Below are positions 16,517-23,700 of a stretch of 40,666 nt of DNA, piece by piece; positions within the stretch are counted from its first letter, which is position 1, and every line of letters begins with the position of its first letter. Source of the stretch: Clostridia bacterium (lineage in GTDB: Bacteria; Bacillota; Clostridia; Christensenellales; UBA1242); NCBI GenBank assembly GCA_017537405.1, contig JAFYKU010000056.1:1-40666 (forward strand), given 5' to 3'. The translations under genes were made by a program, and so were the position numbers. The notes below the pieces were generated by a model. The model searched no databases. It worked only from the letters and a program-made list of their open reading frames with translations, and had not been told where the DNA came from.

Positions 16517-16549
16517 TCAAAAAACTCACCAACACACAACACAAGTTAT

Positions 16550-17962
16550 TTATAAAATATTTTTTTTCTTATTATAGGCTGTAAATATGTCAATAACTTT
16601 TATTGGTAAATCCGCGATACTTACACGGGTTTGTTCCATAGTATCACGGTCGCGAATAGTGACTGTTTGGTCGTTTAAAGTATCATAATCCACTGTAATA
16701 CAGAGTGGTGTGCCGATTTCGTCTTGGCGGCGGTAGCGTTTACCGATTGAACCAGCATCATCATAGGTAACATTGAATTGTTGTTGTAAATCGCGATATA
16801 GTTTGGTTGCTGTTTCGGTTAAACCTTTCTTTTGTAACGGTAAAACACAAATTTGATAAGGTGCTAAATTAGGATTTAATTTTAAAACAACACGCGTATC
16901 GCCGTCTGCCAAACTTTCGGTATGATAAGCATCGCACAAAATTGCCAAGAATAAGCGTTCCAAACCTTGTGAACTTTCAATTACAGTAGGAATGTATTTT
17001 TGGTTTGTGATAGGGTCCAAATATTCCATTGATTTCTTGGATAAGTTTTGGTGATTGGTTAAATCATGCACACCGCGGTGGTGGGTCCCGTTCAGTTCAC
17101 CCCAACCAAATGGAAAGTTGTATTCCATATCGCAAGCGGCCTTCGCGTAGAAAACTAATTTTTCGTGGTCGTGGAAACGCAAATTTTCCGCACGGATTCC
17201 TAAGGTATTATTTACAAAGTTCCAAATTTTTTGTTTGTATTTTTCGTAAAAAGCCATTGCATCATCGGCATGACAGAATAATTGGTGTTCCATTTGTTCA
17301 AATTCCACCGTACGGAAAATAAAATTACCGGGTGTAATTTCATTACGGAAAGCTTTACCAATTTGACCGATACCGAAAGGTACTTTCAAACGCATACTGC
17401 GTTGCACATTAACGAAGTTAATAAATTCGCTTTGCGCGGTTTCTGGACGCAAGAAAATTTGGTCGGTGTTGTTTTTGGTAACACCGCGGTGCGTTTCAAA
17501 CATTAAGTTAAATTGACGAATATTGGTCCAATTAAACTTTCCACATTTCGGACAAACTAATTTATGTTCGTTGATGTAAGCTTCTAAAGCTTCGTTCGTC
17601 CAACCGTCTGCGTTAATTTTATCGTCATGGCTTTCGATTAATTTATCCGCACGCGTACGGGTTTGACAGTCTTTACAATCCATTAATGGATCAGAAAAAC
17701 CGCTGACATGGCCACTAGCCACCCAAACATTACGGTTCATTAAAATTCCACCGTCTAAACCAACACTGTTATCATTGGTCGTTACAAATTCGCGCCACCA
17801 TAATTGTTTAATACGGTTCTTTAATTCCACACCTAACGGACCGTAATCCCATGTATTCGCTAAACCATCGTAAATATCCGAACCCGGAAAAACAAAACCG
17901 CGATTTTTACACATCGCGATAATGGTTTCAATCGAAACTTTTTCGTTATTTGTCGTTTGCAT
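16550..17962 (-). CDS. glyS: Glycyl-tRNA synthetase, alpha2 (eukaryote-like) type
   Basis: This class II aminoacyl-tRNA synthetase charges tRNA-Gly. The protein has 470 residues from the ATG at 17962, five bases after AAGGAG; the upstream GTG overlaps that site and is unlikely. Seen are CKNRGFVFPGSDIYDGL with the start of the catalytic domain, motif 2 around FRNEITPGNFIFRTVEFEQME, and motif 3 around ESSQGLERLFLAIL. There is a CxxC pair with a second CxxC (CKDC, CPKC) in the insertion domain. The C-terminal anticodon-binding domain covers the last 100 residues (APYQICVLPL, DDAGSIGKRYRRQDEIGTP). The single-chain alpha2 form differs from the alpha2beta2 enzyme of many bacteria. It lies nine bases downstream of serS in one operon. 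Confidence 0.96.
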   Translation of the reverse strand: MQTTNNEKVSIETIIAMCKNRGFVFPGSDIYDGLANTWDYGPLGVELKNRIKQLWWREFVTTNDNSVGLDGGILMNRNVWVASGHVSGFSDPLMDCKDCQTRTRADKLIESHDDKINADGWTNEALEAYINEHKLVCPKCGKFNWTNIRQFNLMFETHRGVTKNNTDQIFLRPETAQSEFINFVNVQRSMRLKVPFGIGQIGKAFRNEITPGNFIFRTVEFEQMEHQLFCHADDAMAFYEKYKQKIWNFVNNTLGIRAENLRFHDHEKLVFYAKAACDMEYNFPFGWGELNGTHHRGVHDLTNHQNLSKKSMEYLDPITNQKYIPTVIESSQGLERLFLAILCDAYHTESLADGDTRVVLKLNPNLAPYQICVLPLQKKGLTETATKLYRDLQQQFNVTYDDAGSIGKRYRRQDEIGTPLCITVDYDTLNDQTVTIRDRDTMEQTRVSIADLPIKVIDIFTAYNKKKNIL

Positions 17963-17971
17963 TTTCACTCC

Positions 17972-19255
17972 TTATTTCTTTTTTAACACCGTAATGCCGT
18001 GCATGTATTTATGTAAAGCTACGGGAATGTTAACACTGCCATCGGCATTTTGATATTGTTCTAAAATTGCCGGAATTAAACGCGAAGTAGCTAACCCCGA
18101 ACCGTTTAAAGTGTGTAATAATACGGTTTTACCTTCCGCATCTTTGGTGCGAATATTGGCACGGCGTGCTTGGTAATCGGTGGCATTGGAAACCGAAGAA
18201 ACTTCTTTGTAACCTTTCATCGACGGAATAAAAACTTCCACATCGTAAGTCTTTGCCATACTTGCCGAGCAATCACCCGCCGCCAGAGCAGTGGTTTGGA
18301 AATGTAAACCTAAACCTTCCAATAATTTTTCTGCGTTGCGTAATAATTCATTGAATAAAGCTGGACTTTGTTCGGCAGCACTGTAAATAAACATTTCAAT
18401 CTTGTTGAATTGATAGCCACGAATCATACCGCGTTCATCAGTACGGTATGAACCAGCTTCTTTACGGTAACAAGGTGAATAGCTAAAATATTTAATTGGT
18501 AATTGTGTATGATTGATGATTTCATCGCGGTGTAAGTTTAACAAAGCTGTTTCCGCAGTTGGTAACAAAAATTTACTTTTCTTGGGGTCTTTGTCAAAGT
18601 TAGTGATAAAAACATCGTCCACAAATTTTGGGAATTGCCCAGCCGCATAACCACTGTCCCAGTTTAATAAATGTGGTGGCAATATAAATTTGTAACCATT
18701 GGCAATATGGAAATCGATAAAATAATTCAACAACGCCCATTCTAACATCGCGCCCGCGCCAGTATAAACCCAGCTCTTCGCTCCGCTTAATTTGGCACCG
18801 CGTTCGTAATCAATTAAACCTAAACTGGTTGCCAATGTTACATGATCTTTCCATTCAAAATCCAAGGCTGGTTTTTTACCAAAAGTAGTCACCACGCGGT
18901 TTTTTTCTTTACCGCCAGCCACAACTTCGGGTAGTGGAATATTCGGTAAAGCCGCCAAAGCATTAAAAATTTTTTCGTTAATCTTGGTTAATTCGGCATC
19001 ACCGTTCGCAATTTTGTCGCCAATCGCTTTCATTTCAGCAATTTGTTTGGTTGCGTCTTTGCCTTCTTTTTTTAACTTCGCAATCATTGCGCTGTTTTCG
19101 TTGCGTTTTTGACGGCGTGCTTCGTTGCGTTGGATTAAATTACGGCGAGAGTTATCCAATTCAATAACCGTACTAAAATCCACTTGGCAACCGCGTTTCG
19201 CCAATTGTTCTTGCACCCATTGTGGGTTACTACGAATTAAATTTATGTCGAGCAT
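17972..19255 (-). CDS. serS: Seryl-tRNA synthetase
   Basis: This class II synthetase charges tRNA-Ser and tRNA-Sec. It has 427 residues from MLDINLIRSNP, the usual start of the family; an in-frame extension upstream is not used because it would lie before the promoter -10. The N-terminal helical hairpin (about 30-110) contacts the tRNA long arm. The core has YRKEAGSYRTDERGMIRGYQF as motif 2 and LHTLNGSGLATSRLIPAILE as motif 3, both with a few substitutions from the common bacterial forms. The -10 TATAAT ends six bases before the ATG and no ribosome site is present, so the transcript is probably leaderless. This leaves no room for a T-box riboswitch. Confidence 0.96.
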   Translation of the reverse strand: MLDINLIRSNPQWVQEQLAKRGCQVDFSTVIELDNSRRNLIQRNEARRQKRNENSAMIAKLKKEGKDATKQIAEMKAIGDKIANGDAELTKINEKIFNALAALPNIPLPEVVAGGKEKNRVVTTFGKKPALDFEWKDHVTLATSLGLIDYERGAKLSGAKSWVYTGAGAMLEWALLNYFIDFHIANGYKFILPPHLLNWDSGYAAGQFPKFVDDVFITNFDKDPKKSKFLLPTAETALLNLHRDEIINHTQLPIKYFSYSPCYRKEAGSYRTDERGMIRGYQFNKIEMFIYSAAEQSPALFNELLRNAEKLLEGLGLHFQTTALAAGDCSASMAKTYDVEVFIPSMKGYKEVSSVSNATDYQARRANIRTKDAEGKTVLLHTLNGSGLATSRLIPAILEQYQNADGSVNIPVALHKYMHGITVLKKK

Positions 19256-19261
19256 AAATTT

Positions 19262-19291
19262 ATTATACAATAATTTAGGGGAGCTCGGCAA
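19262..19291 (-). promoter_or_regulatory. Leaderless-type promoter of serS-glyS
   Basis: Minus-strand -35 TTGCCG, 18-bp spacer, -10 TATAAT, six bases to the ATG. It lies in the short gap after the preceding gene. Confidence 0.65.
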
Positions 19292-19304
19292 GGTATATCA
19301 CAAG

Positions 19305-20021
19305 TTATTCGGCGTCTTCAAATGGATTAAGTGTATCTTTTTTGGTCATAATTTGTTTTATTTCATCTTTTAAAGCTTCTTCATTAAAATGTGGGTGAAT
19401 ATTTGACCATGTATATTTGATTTTGTAATTAGGTGAAATTTCAAAAGTTTCAAATTGTAAGCCGTCCATATAAGCCAACATTTTAATGGTCGGTTTCATA
19501 AAGCGGCGACAACGCTCCGGTAAGTTATTAATATACTTTTCCGATAAAGTAAATTCGTATGGTTTACCTTTGTTGTCTTGTGTAATAATCAAAGCTTTTT
19601 TGAACTTGCTGACTTCGGTGTTAAAAATTGAGAGTTTCATTTGTTCAATTTGTTTTTGTTCGTTTTTGCTTAAAGACAACATCATAGTTGGTTTAATTTT
19701 CGCTAATTCTTCTTTAATTAAAGGGTCTAACGAATTATTACCAACTTCACTTGCAAAGCGTGCAGAAATATTGGGAAATAAACGGTCTACATCATCGGGT
19801 GCGAAGTCCGAGGAACGCACAACAACCTCGTGCATATTGCGAATTTTTTTGCGTAATTTTTCGACTTCGCGTTCCGTAATATCGTAAAAAAATAAATTGG
19901 TAAAAATATATGCTCTTTGCATGGAATTTTTAACCAAAGTTTGTGTTAACATACATGCCACAGTCCCTTCGTCATTGACGGAGAAACTGCGGTTAATGGC
20001 TTCGCTGCTTTGATAATTCAT
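19305..20021 (-). CDS. Unknown protein coupled to dnaN
   Basis: This 238-residue soluble protein belongs to no family I recognise. Its start codon overlaps the dnaN stop by one base (TAATG), so it is almost certainly translated by reinitiation after dnaN. It is highly charged, with a Lys/Glu-rich middle region (about 110-160, LSKNEQKQIEQMKLSIF) likely to be helical, and a C-terminal aromatic segment (FETFEISPNYKIKYTWSNIHPHF). No Cys clusters, nucleotide-binding motif or membrane segment are seen. In many Bacillota the slot after dnaN holds an S4-domain protein or recF; neither fits this sequence. DUF721-type proteins are also found near dnaN, but I see no convincing match. Its position suggests a replication or clamp-related task, by inference only. 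Confidence 0.85.
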   Translation of the reverse strand: MNYQSSEAINRSFSVNDEGTVACMLTQTLVKNSMQRAYIFTNLFFYDITEREVEKLRKKIRNMHEVVVRSSDFAPDDVDRLFPNISARFASEVGNNSLDPLIKEELAKIKPTMMLSLSKNEQKQIEQMKLSIFNTEVSKFKKALIITQDNKGKPYEFTLSEKYINNLPERCRRFMKPTIKMLAYMDGLQFETFEISPNYKIKYTWSNIHPHFNEEALKDEIKQIMTKKDTLNPFEDAE

Positions 20022-21127
20022 TAACCTAACCTCACTGGCAAGACTAAGAATAAATAATCACCGCGTTTTGCATTGGTAATTACACATGGTGCCAATGGGG
20101 TAGTAAATGATAATTTAACGAATTCATCGTCAATTGTGTTTAAAGCATCAAACATATATTTCGAATTGAAAGCAATTTTAATACTGGTCCCGTCTAAATT
20201 TGCCGGAACGCGTTCGTTAATTTGACCTTTGTCATTATTGGCGTAGAGTTCCAAACTTTTGTCGGCGGTGGTAATAGTTAACAAGTTAATTTTGTTGGAA
20301 CCGGATAACAAACCAGCACGACTCACCGAAGCCAATAATGGAGCTGTTTCGACAACCACATTACAGTTAAATTCGGTCGGAATAATTTGGCGGTAGTTAA
20401 CAAAATCGCCATCAATTAAACGCGAAGCAAAAACTGTGCTGCCCACAGCAATTTGCACAAATTTCTTTTCGACGATTAAGCCAATTTCTTCTTTATCATC
20501 GGTTAACATACGGCGCATTTCTTCCAAAGCACGGCAAGGAATAATCAATTTTGCCGAACCGGTTGGACGAATTAACGGTTTGGTTATGCGTGCCAAACGA
20601 TAGCCGTCCAAAGCCACAGCTGTAATTGTGTTATTGTTATTATCAACATCAAACAAAGCACCGCGTAAAACAGGACGCGCATTATCTTGTGCGGTAAATG
20701 GCGTTGTTTTGTTAATAATTTCGCGTAAGTCGCCACCTTTCAAGAAAAATAGTGGTTTAGCTTCTAAATTAATTAAATCAGGATATTCTTCAACAGGCAT
20801 GCAAGAGAAGTTACCATCATTGCCTTCACCGTGTTCAATCACAGCCGAAGTGTCGCTGCTGGTAAATGTAATTTGACCTTTGCCGATTTTGCTAATGTAT
20901 TCACAAAATAATTTACCGGGTAATAAAGCTGTTCCATCTTGTTTGACATCAGCGTGGATAGTTTTGCGAATATACAATTCTAAGTCCGTCGCAAAAAAAG
21001 TAACTGTATTACCTTCCGCCACAATTTTAATGCCTTCCAAAATTTGATTTACAGTCTTGCTGTTTGTGCCGTGCGCCACAATTGCAACTGCACTTTTTAA
21101 ATCTTCACCATCACAAATAAATTTCAT
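20021..21127 (-). CDS. dnaN: DNA polymerase III beta subunit (sliding clamp)
   Basis: This is the ring-shaped clamp that holds replicative polymerase and other partners on DNA. At 368 residues it has the typical length. The three-domain repeat is visible. It starts MKFICDGEDLKSAVAIV, with GTNSKTVNQILEGIKI, FSCMPVEEYPDL between domains 1 and 2, RPVLRGALFDV and AVALDGYRLARI in domain 2, and GLLSGSNKINLLTI in domain 3. The C-terminus LVLPVRLG replaces the usual YLI-MP(M/V)R-x ending that borders the partner-binding pocket. Its promoter lies in the 3' end of the preceding gene, and it is followed by an overlapping unknown gene. Confidence 0.97.
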   Translation of the reverse strand: MKFICDGEDLKSAVAIVAHGTNSKTVNQILEGIKIVAEGNTVTFFATDLELYIRKTIHADVKQDGTALLPGKLFCEYISKIGKGQITFTSSDTSAVIEHGEGNDGNFSCMPVEEYPDLINLEAKPLFFLKGGDLREIINKTTPFTAQDNARPVLRGALFDVDNNNNTITAVALDGYRLARITKPLIRPTGSAKLIIPCRALEEMRRMLTDDKEEIGLIVEKKFVQIAVGSTVFASRLIDGDFVNYRQIIPTEFNCNVVVETAPLLASVSRAGLLSGSNKINLLTITTADKSLELYANNDKGQINERVPANLDGTSIKIAFNSKYMFDALNTIDDEFVKLSFTTPLAPCVITNAKRGDYLFLVLPVRLG

Positions 21128-21133
21128 ACTTTA

Positions 21134-21162
21134 ATTATAACGGAATTTCGGGGTAGTGTCTA
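21134..21162 (-). promoter_or_regulatory. Leaderless-type promoter of dnaN
   Basis: Minus-strand -35 TAGACA, 17-bp spacer, -10 TATAAT, six bases to the ATG. The -35 overlaps the stop of the gene upstream. Confidence 0.65.
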
Positions 21163-21591
21163 TTGCTTTAATTCAACAGAGAGTAAAAATTTTTCCCCAC
21201 TACAATGAAATTCAATCAAATTATTGGTAAAGTAAGCGTTTAATTGTGTCGCAACCGCATCATCGATATAAGTCGCACATTCGTCCAGATTGTGTAATTC
21301 TAAACGGTCTAACTCGGTACGATTTTCATCGCCGTAGCCATAATCATGTTGCGTAATGTAACGAATAGTCGCAATGTTTTGAATTTTGGCTTCCTTTTGT
21401 TCGGGTGGTAAAGTATCCCGTGCCACTTTGGGGGCAGTAATCACACCCACAGAGCCATCTGTTAAATGTACATATAAAGTGTTATTTTCGCGTTCCACCT
21501 TGTTTGTAATTTCAGTACGCATAATCGCTTGTAAAAAATCGATGACAAAAGCTGGATTGGTACTGTTGTGTACTTCTTGAGTTTTGTTCAT
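21160..21591 (-). CDS. Unknown protein between dnaA and dnaN
   Basis: This 143-residue acidic, soluble protein is not recognised. It contains a compact N-terminal helical part (PAFVIDFLQAIMRTE), a beta-rich middle (NNTLYVHLTDGSVGVITAP) and a C-terminal strand pair (NNLIEFHCSGEKFLLSVEL). There is no signal peptide, membrane span or nucleotide-binding motif. It sits alone between dnaA and dnaN on the same strand, with its own promoter upstream (-10 six bases before the ATG, though AAAGG partly overlaps as a weak ribosome site) and the dnaN promoter in its last codons. The position between the two replication genes suggests a link to initiation or clamp function, but nothing in the sequence proves it. 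Confidence 0.8.
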   Translation of the reverse strand: MNKTQEVHNSTNPAFVIDFLQAIMRTEITNKVERENNTLYVHLTDGSVGVITAPKVARDTLPPEQKEAKIQNIATIRYITQHDYGYGDENRTELDRLELHNLDECATYIDDAVATQLNAYFTNNLIEFHCSGEKFLLSVELKQ

Positions 21592-21597
21592 ACCTTT

Positions 21598-21626
21598 ATT
21601 ATATCGGAAAAGGGTATCGCGACCAA
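21598..21626 (-). promoter_or_regulatory. Leaderless-type promoter of the dnaA-dnaN intergenic gene
   Basis: Minus-strand -35 TTGGTC, 17-bp spacer, -10 TATAAT, six bases (AAAGGT) to the ATG. Confidence 0.6.
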
Positions 21627-21647
21627 CCGAAATCGTTTTACAAAATT

Positions 21648-21663
21648 CGACAAATTTCGCACA
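21648..21663 (+). repeat. Candidate origin element, copy 1
   Basis: CGACAAATTTCGCACA lies just downstream of dnaA. A close copy (CGACAATTTTCGCAAA) lies upstream of dnaA at 23159-23174 in the same orientation. Both are in the short spacers that flank dnaA. Confidence 0.35.
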
Positions 21664-21667
21664 TAAA

Positions 21668-21691
21668 AAATACCCGTGATTATGGGTATTT
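21668..21691 (-). terminator. Terminator of dnaA
   Basis: The stem AAATACCC / GGGTATTT has an eight-base loop and continues into T residues on the minus strand. It lies 26 bases past the dnaA stop. Confidence 0.75.
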
Positions 21692-21717
21692 CTTCTTATA
21701 TATGTATATATTAAGAG

Positions 21718-23082
21718 TTACTTTTCAAGTTGTTTTAAAATATCTTCAACCGCGGTTTTTAATTTATTGCCTTCCACACTCATTAAATTAGCAATCTTGT
21801 CACGCGAATAAATTACTGAAGCGTGCGTGCGACCGCCTAAGATTTCACCGATTTCGGTTAATGGTACATCTTTCAAGCGTTCGGTTAATAAGTAAGCTGT
21901 GACCATACGCGCATCGGCTAGTTTTTCGGTTCGGCGTTTACCGGTAATTTCGTCCGGCGTGACACTAAAATAAGCGGCGACTGTGGCAATCACGCGGGCA
22001 GCAGTATCACCAATGCGCGCATTTTCTTCGTCACCCGAATTATCTGCCAAAGCTGCGGCACAATCTTCGATAGTTGGAATCGTGTGTCCGTTAAGTTCAG
22101 CGTAAACAATAATCTTAATTAAGTGACCTTCCATATCGCGAATGTTTTCGTTGACTTTGTTGGAATATTCCGCAATGTAAGATGCAACTTCGTTAGACAA
22201 GAATTTATCTTCCAAAGCGGCCTTCTTTTGCAAAATCGCGGTACGCATTTCAATGTCTGGGTTGCGAATATCTTGGAAAATTCCACTCTTCAAACGCGAC
22301 TGCAAGCGTTCGGATAAGGTTGCAATTTCGTTGGGGTGGCGGTCACTGGTTAAAACAATTTGTCTTTGGTGTTCAAATAAGTCATTAAAAGTGTGGAAAA
22401 ATTCTTCTTGGGTGGCTTGCTTGCTGGCTAACTCTTGCACATCATCGATTAATAAGACATCCACATTGCGATACTTTTCACGGAAAGCTCCGAAATCACC
22501 TTTTTGTTTAATCACATTCACATAGTCATCGGTAAATTTTTCAATCGTCGTTAAAACTAAACGGGTAGCTGGACTATCTTCCAAAATTTGGTTGGCAATC
22601 GCGTTTAATAAGTGGGTTTTACCTAAACCCGAACGCCCATAAATAAAGAGCGGATTAATTTTTTTACCCGGGTGTTTGGCGACAAATTCGGCCATGGCTG
22701 CCACTTCTTGATTAGATTTTCCCACGATGAAATTGGTGAAAGTTTGTTGTGGGTTAATGTTGTTATTGTAAATAATTGGTTCAGCAACTGGAACTTCCGG
22801 TGCGGGGTTGTTGCGTGCGTCACGGCGTTCTTTTTCCACCGCATCAATAATTTCCACTTTTTCTACTAATGGCGCCACAGCTTTAATTGCGTAATCAATG
22901 TGGGGGAAGTGTCTTTCATTGCGCGCATAATTCGCGTCGCGGGTTGAAAGTGCGCTTAAAATAAAAGTTCCGTCTTCAAAAGCTTCGGGCATTAACGGTT
23001 GAATGTATAAATCAAAAGAGATACTGCTAACATTGTTTTCAATAATTGGTAAAGCTTGTTTCCAAATTTCATTCACATCCAT
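21718..23082 (-). CDS. dnaA: Chromosomal replication initiator DnaA
   Basis: It binds DnaA boxes and opens the origin for helicase loading. The protein has 454 residues from MDVNEIWKQAL, the standard domain I start; a longer frame to 23127 would start upstream of the promoter. Domain I spans about 1-80, with a linker to about 105. Domain III is AAA+ with Walker A GRSGLGKT at 149-156, Walker B LLIDDVQ at 210-216 and LSERLQSRLKSGI as the box VII Arg region. Domain IV carries the DNA-binding helix-turn-helix. In the box-recognition signature the usual GGRDHTTV reads GGRTHASV (418-423): the Asp and both Thr that contact the box are changed while the His is kept. The DnaA box may differ accordingly. 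Confidence 0.97.
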   Translation of the reverse strand: MDVNEIWKQALPIIENNVSSISFDLYIQPLMPEAFEDGTFILSALSTRDANYARNERHFPHIDYAIKAVAPLVEKVEIIDAVEKERRDARNNPAPEVPVAEPIIYNNNINPQQTFTNFIVGKSNQEVAAMAEFVAKHPGKKINPLFIYGRSGLGKTHLLNAIANQILEDSPATRLVLTTIEKFTDDYVNVIKQKGDFGAFREKYRNVDVLLIDDVQELASKQATQEEFFHTFNDLFEHQRQIVLTSDRHPNEIATLSERLQSRLKSGIFQDIRNPDIEMRTAILQKKAALEDKFLSNEVASYIAEYSNKVNENIRDMEGHLIKIIVYAELNGHTIPTIEDCAAALADNSGDEENARIGDTAARVIATVAAYFSVTPDEITGKRRTEKLADARMVTAYLLTERLKDVPLTEIGEILGGRTHASVIYSRDKIANLMSVEGNKLKTAVEDILKQLEK

Positions 23083-23089
23083 GATTGGT

Positions 23090-23119
23090 ATAGTAACACA
23101 TTTTTCATAATTTTGTAAA
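23090..23119 (-). promoter_or_regulatory. Leaderless-type promoter of dnaA
   Basis: Minus-strand -35 TTTACA, 18-bp spacer, -10 TACTAT, seven bases to the ATG at 23082. Confidence 0.55.
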
Positions 23120-23181
23120 TAAATCATTGCTTCATATATATATGTAAATGGAGAAGTCCGACAATTTTCGCAAAGTTAAGG

Positions 23182-23210
23182 TTGACGGCGGTGCTATGCT
23201 GTGATAGAAT
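23182..23210 (+). promoter_or_regulatory. Leaderless-type promoter of rpmH-rnpA
   Basis: Plus-strand -35 TTGACG, 17-bp spacer, -10 TAGAAT, seven bases to the rpmH ATG. No Shine-Dalgarno sequence. Confidence 0.7.
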
Positions 23211-23217
23211 AATCCTT

Positions 23218-23355
23218 ATGAAAAGAACTTGGCAACCTAGTAAAGTTAAGCGTCGTCGTACAGTAGGTTTTCGTAAGCGCATGAAAACCGCAGCTGGACG
23301 CAATGTTCTTCGCCGTCGTCGTGCACGCGGTCGTAAGCGTTTAACTACAAAATAA
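23218..23355 (+). CDS. rpmH: Ribosomal protein bL34
   Basis: This 45-residue, very basic protein of the large ribosomal subunit reads MKRTWQPSKVKRRRTVGF and continues with RKRMKTAAGRNVLRRRRARG. This is the near-invariant bL34 sequence; the start KRTWQPS is slightly altered from the usual KRTYQP or KRTFQPS form. It is the first gene of the rightward cluster, two bases upstream of rnpA, the conserved rpmH-rnpA pair beside dnaA. The promoter -10 lies seven bases before the ATG and there is no ribosome-binding site, so this ribosomal-protein mRNA is probably leaderless. Confidence 0.97.
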   Translation: MKRTWQPSKVKRRRTVGFRKRMKTAAGRNVLRRRRARGRKRLTTK

Positions 23356-23357
23356 TT

Positions 23358-23690
23358 ATGTTACCTTTAAGGTATCGCTTAAAGAAGCGCAAAACATTTA
23401 ACTATTTACACCAACACGGTAAACGCGTCAGCGGACAATATGTGCTGGTGTATTTTTGTGCTGCTACGAACTTAAAAGTGGGTTTTAGTGCCAGTAAAAA
23501 AGTGGGTAATAGTGTGATTCGTCACCGTTCAGTGCGTTTACTGCGTGAAGCCATGCGTCCGTTGTTAAAACGCGTCAATCTGCGTACTAATATGATTGTA
23601 GTTGCTAAACCCGAATTGCCACAACAGCATCTCTTATATATTACATTGGATTTGGAAAACACTTTGAAGAAAGCTGGACTTGTGGTATAA
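23358..23690 (+). CDS. rnpA: RNase P protein component
   Basis: This small basic protein of 110 residues assists the catalytic RNA in 5' maturation of tRNA. It begins LPLRYRLKKRKTF, the usual LxKxxDF-like substrate-binding N-terminus, and contains KVGFSASKKVGNSVIRHRSVRLLREA. That segment is the RNR motif region, here with HRS in place of the common NR(I/A)KR. It follows rpmH with only two bases between stop and start, with no separate ribosome site, so translation is likely coupled. The yidC promoter lies in its last codons. Confidence 0.93.
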   Translation: MLPLRYRLKKRKTFNYLHQHGKRVSGQYVLVYFCAATNLKVGFSASKKVGNSVIRHRSVRLLREAMRPLLKRVNLRTNMIVVAKPELPQQHLLYITLDLENTLKKAGLVV

Positions 23691-23691
23691 T
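23664..23691 (+). promoter_or_regulatory. Leaderless-type promoter of yidC inside rnpA
   Basis: Plus-strand -35 TTGAAG, 16-bp spacer, -10 TATAAT overlapping the rnpA stop, nine bases to the yidC ATG. Confidence 0.6.
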
Positions 23692-23700
23692 CAATCTATT

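Larger units (their letters stand above)
23083..23217. other. Divergent dnaA/rpmH spacer, candidate origin region
   Basis: This 135-base spacer separates leftward dnaA from rightward rpmH. It holds both promoters, an alternating AT tract (ATATATATATG, about 23134-23142) that could serve as an unwinding element, and CGACAATTTTCGCAAA at 23159. No consensus TTATCCACA box is present. Genes on both sides read away from it, as expected for divergent replication, but the true origin could also use the spacer downstream of dnaA. Confidence 0.4.

Noticed and set aside
23082..23127. N-terminal extension of DnaA by 15 residues
   Set aside because: The extension would begin upstream of the promoter -10 and does not match the usual domain I start; the ATG at 23082 fits both.
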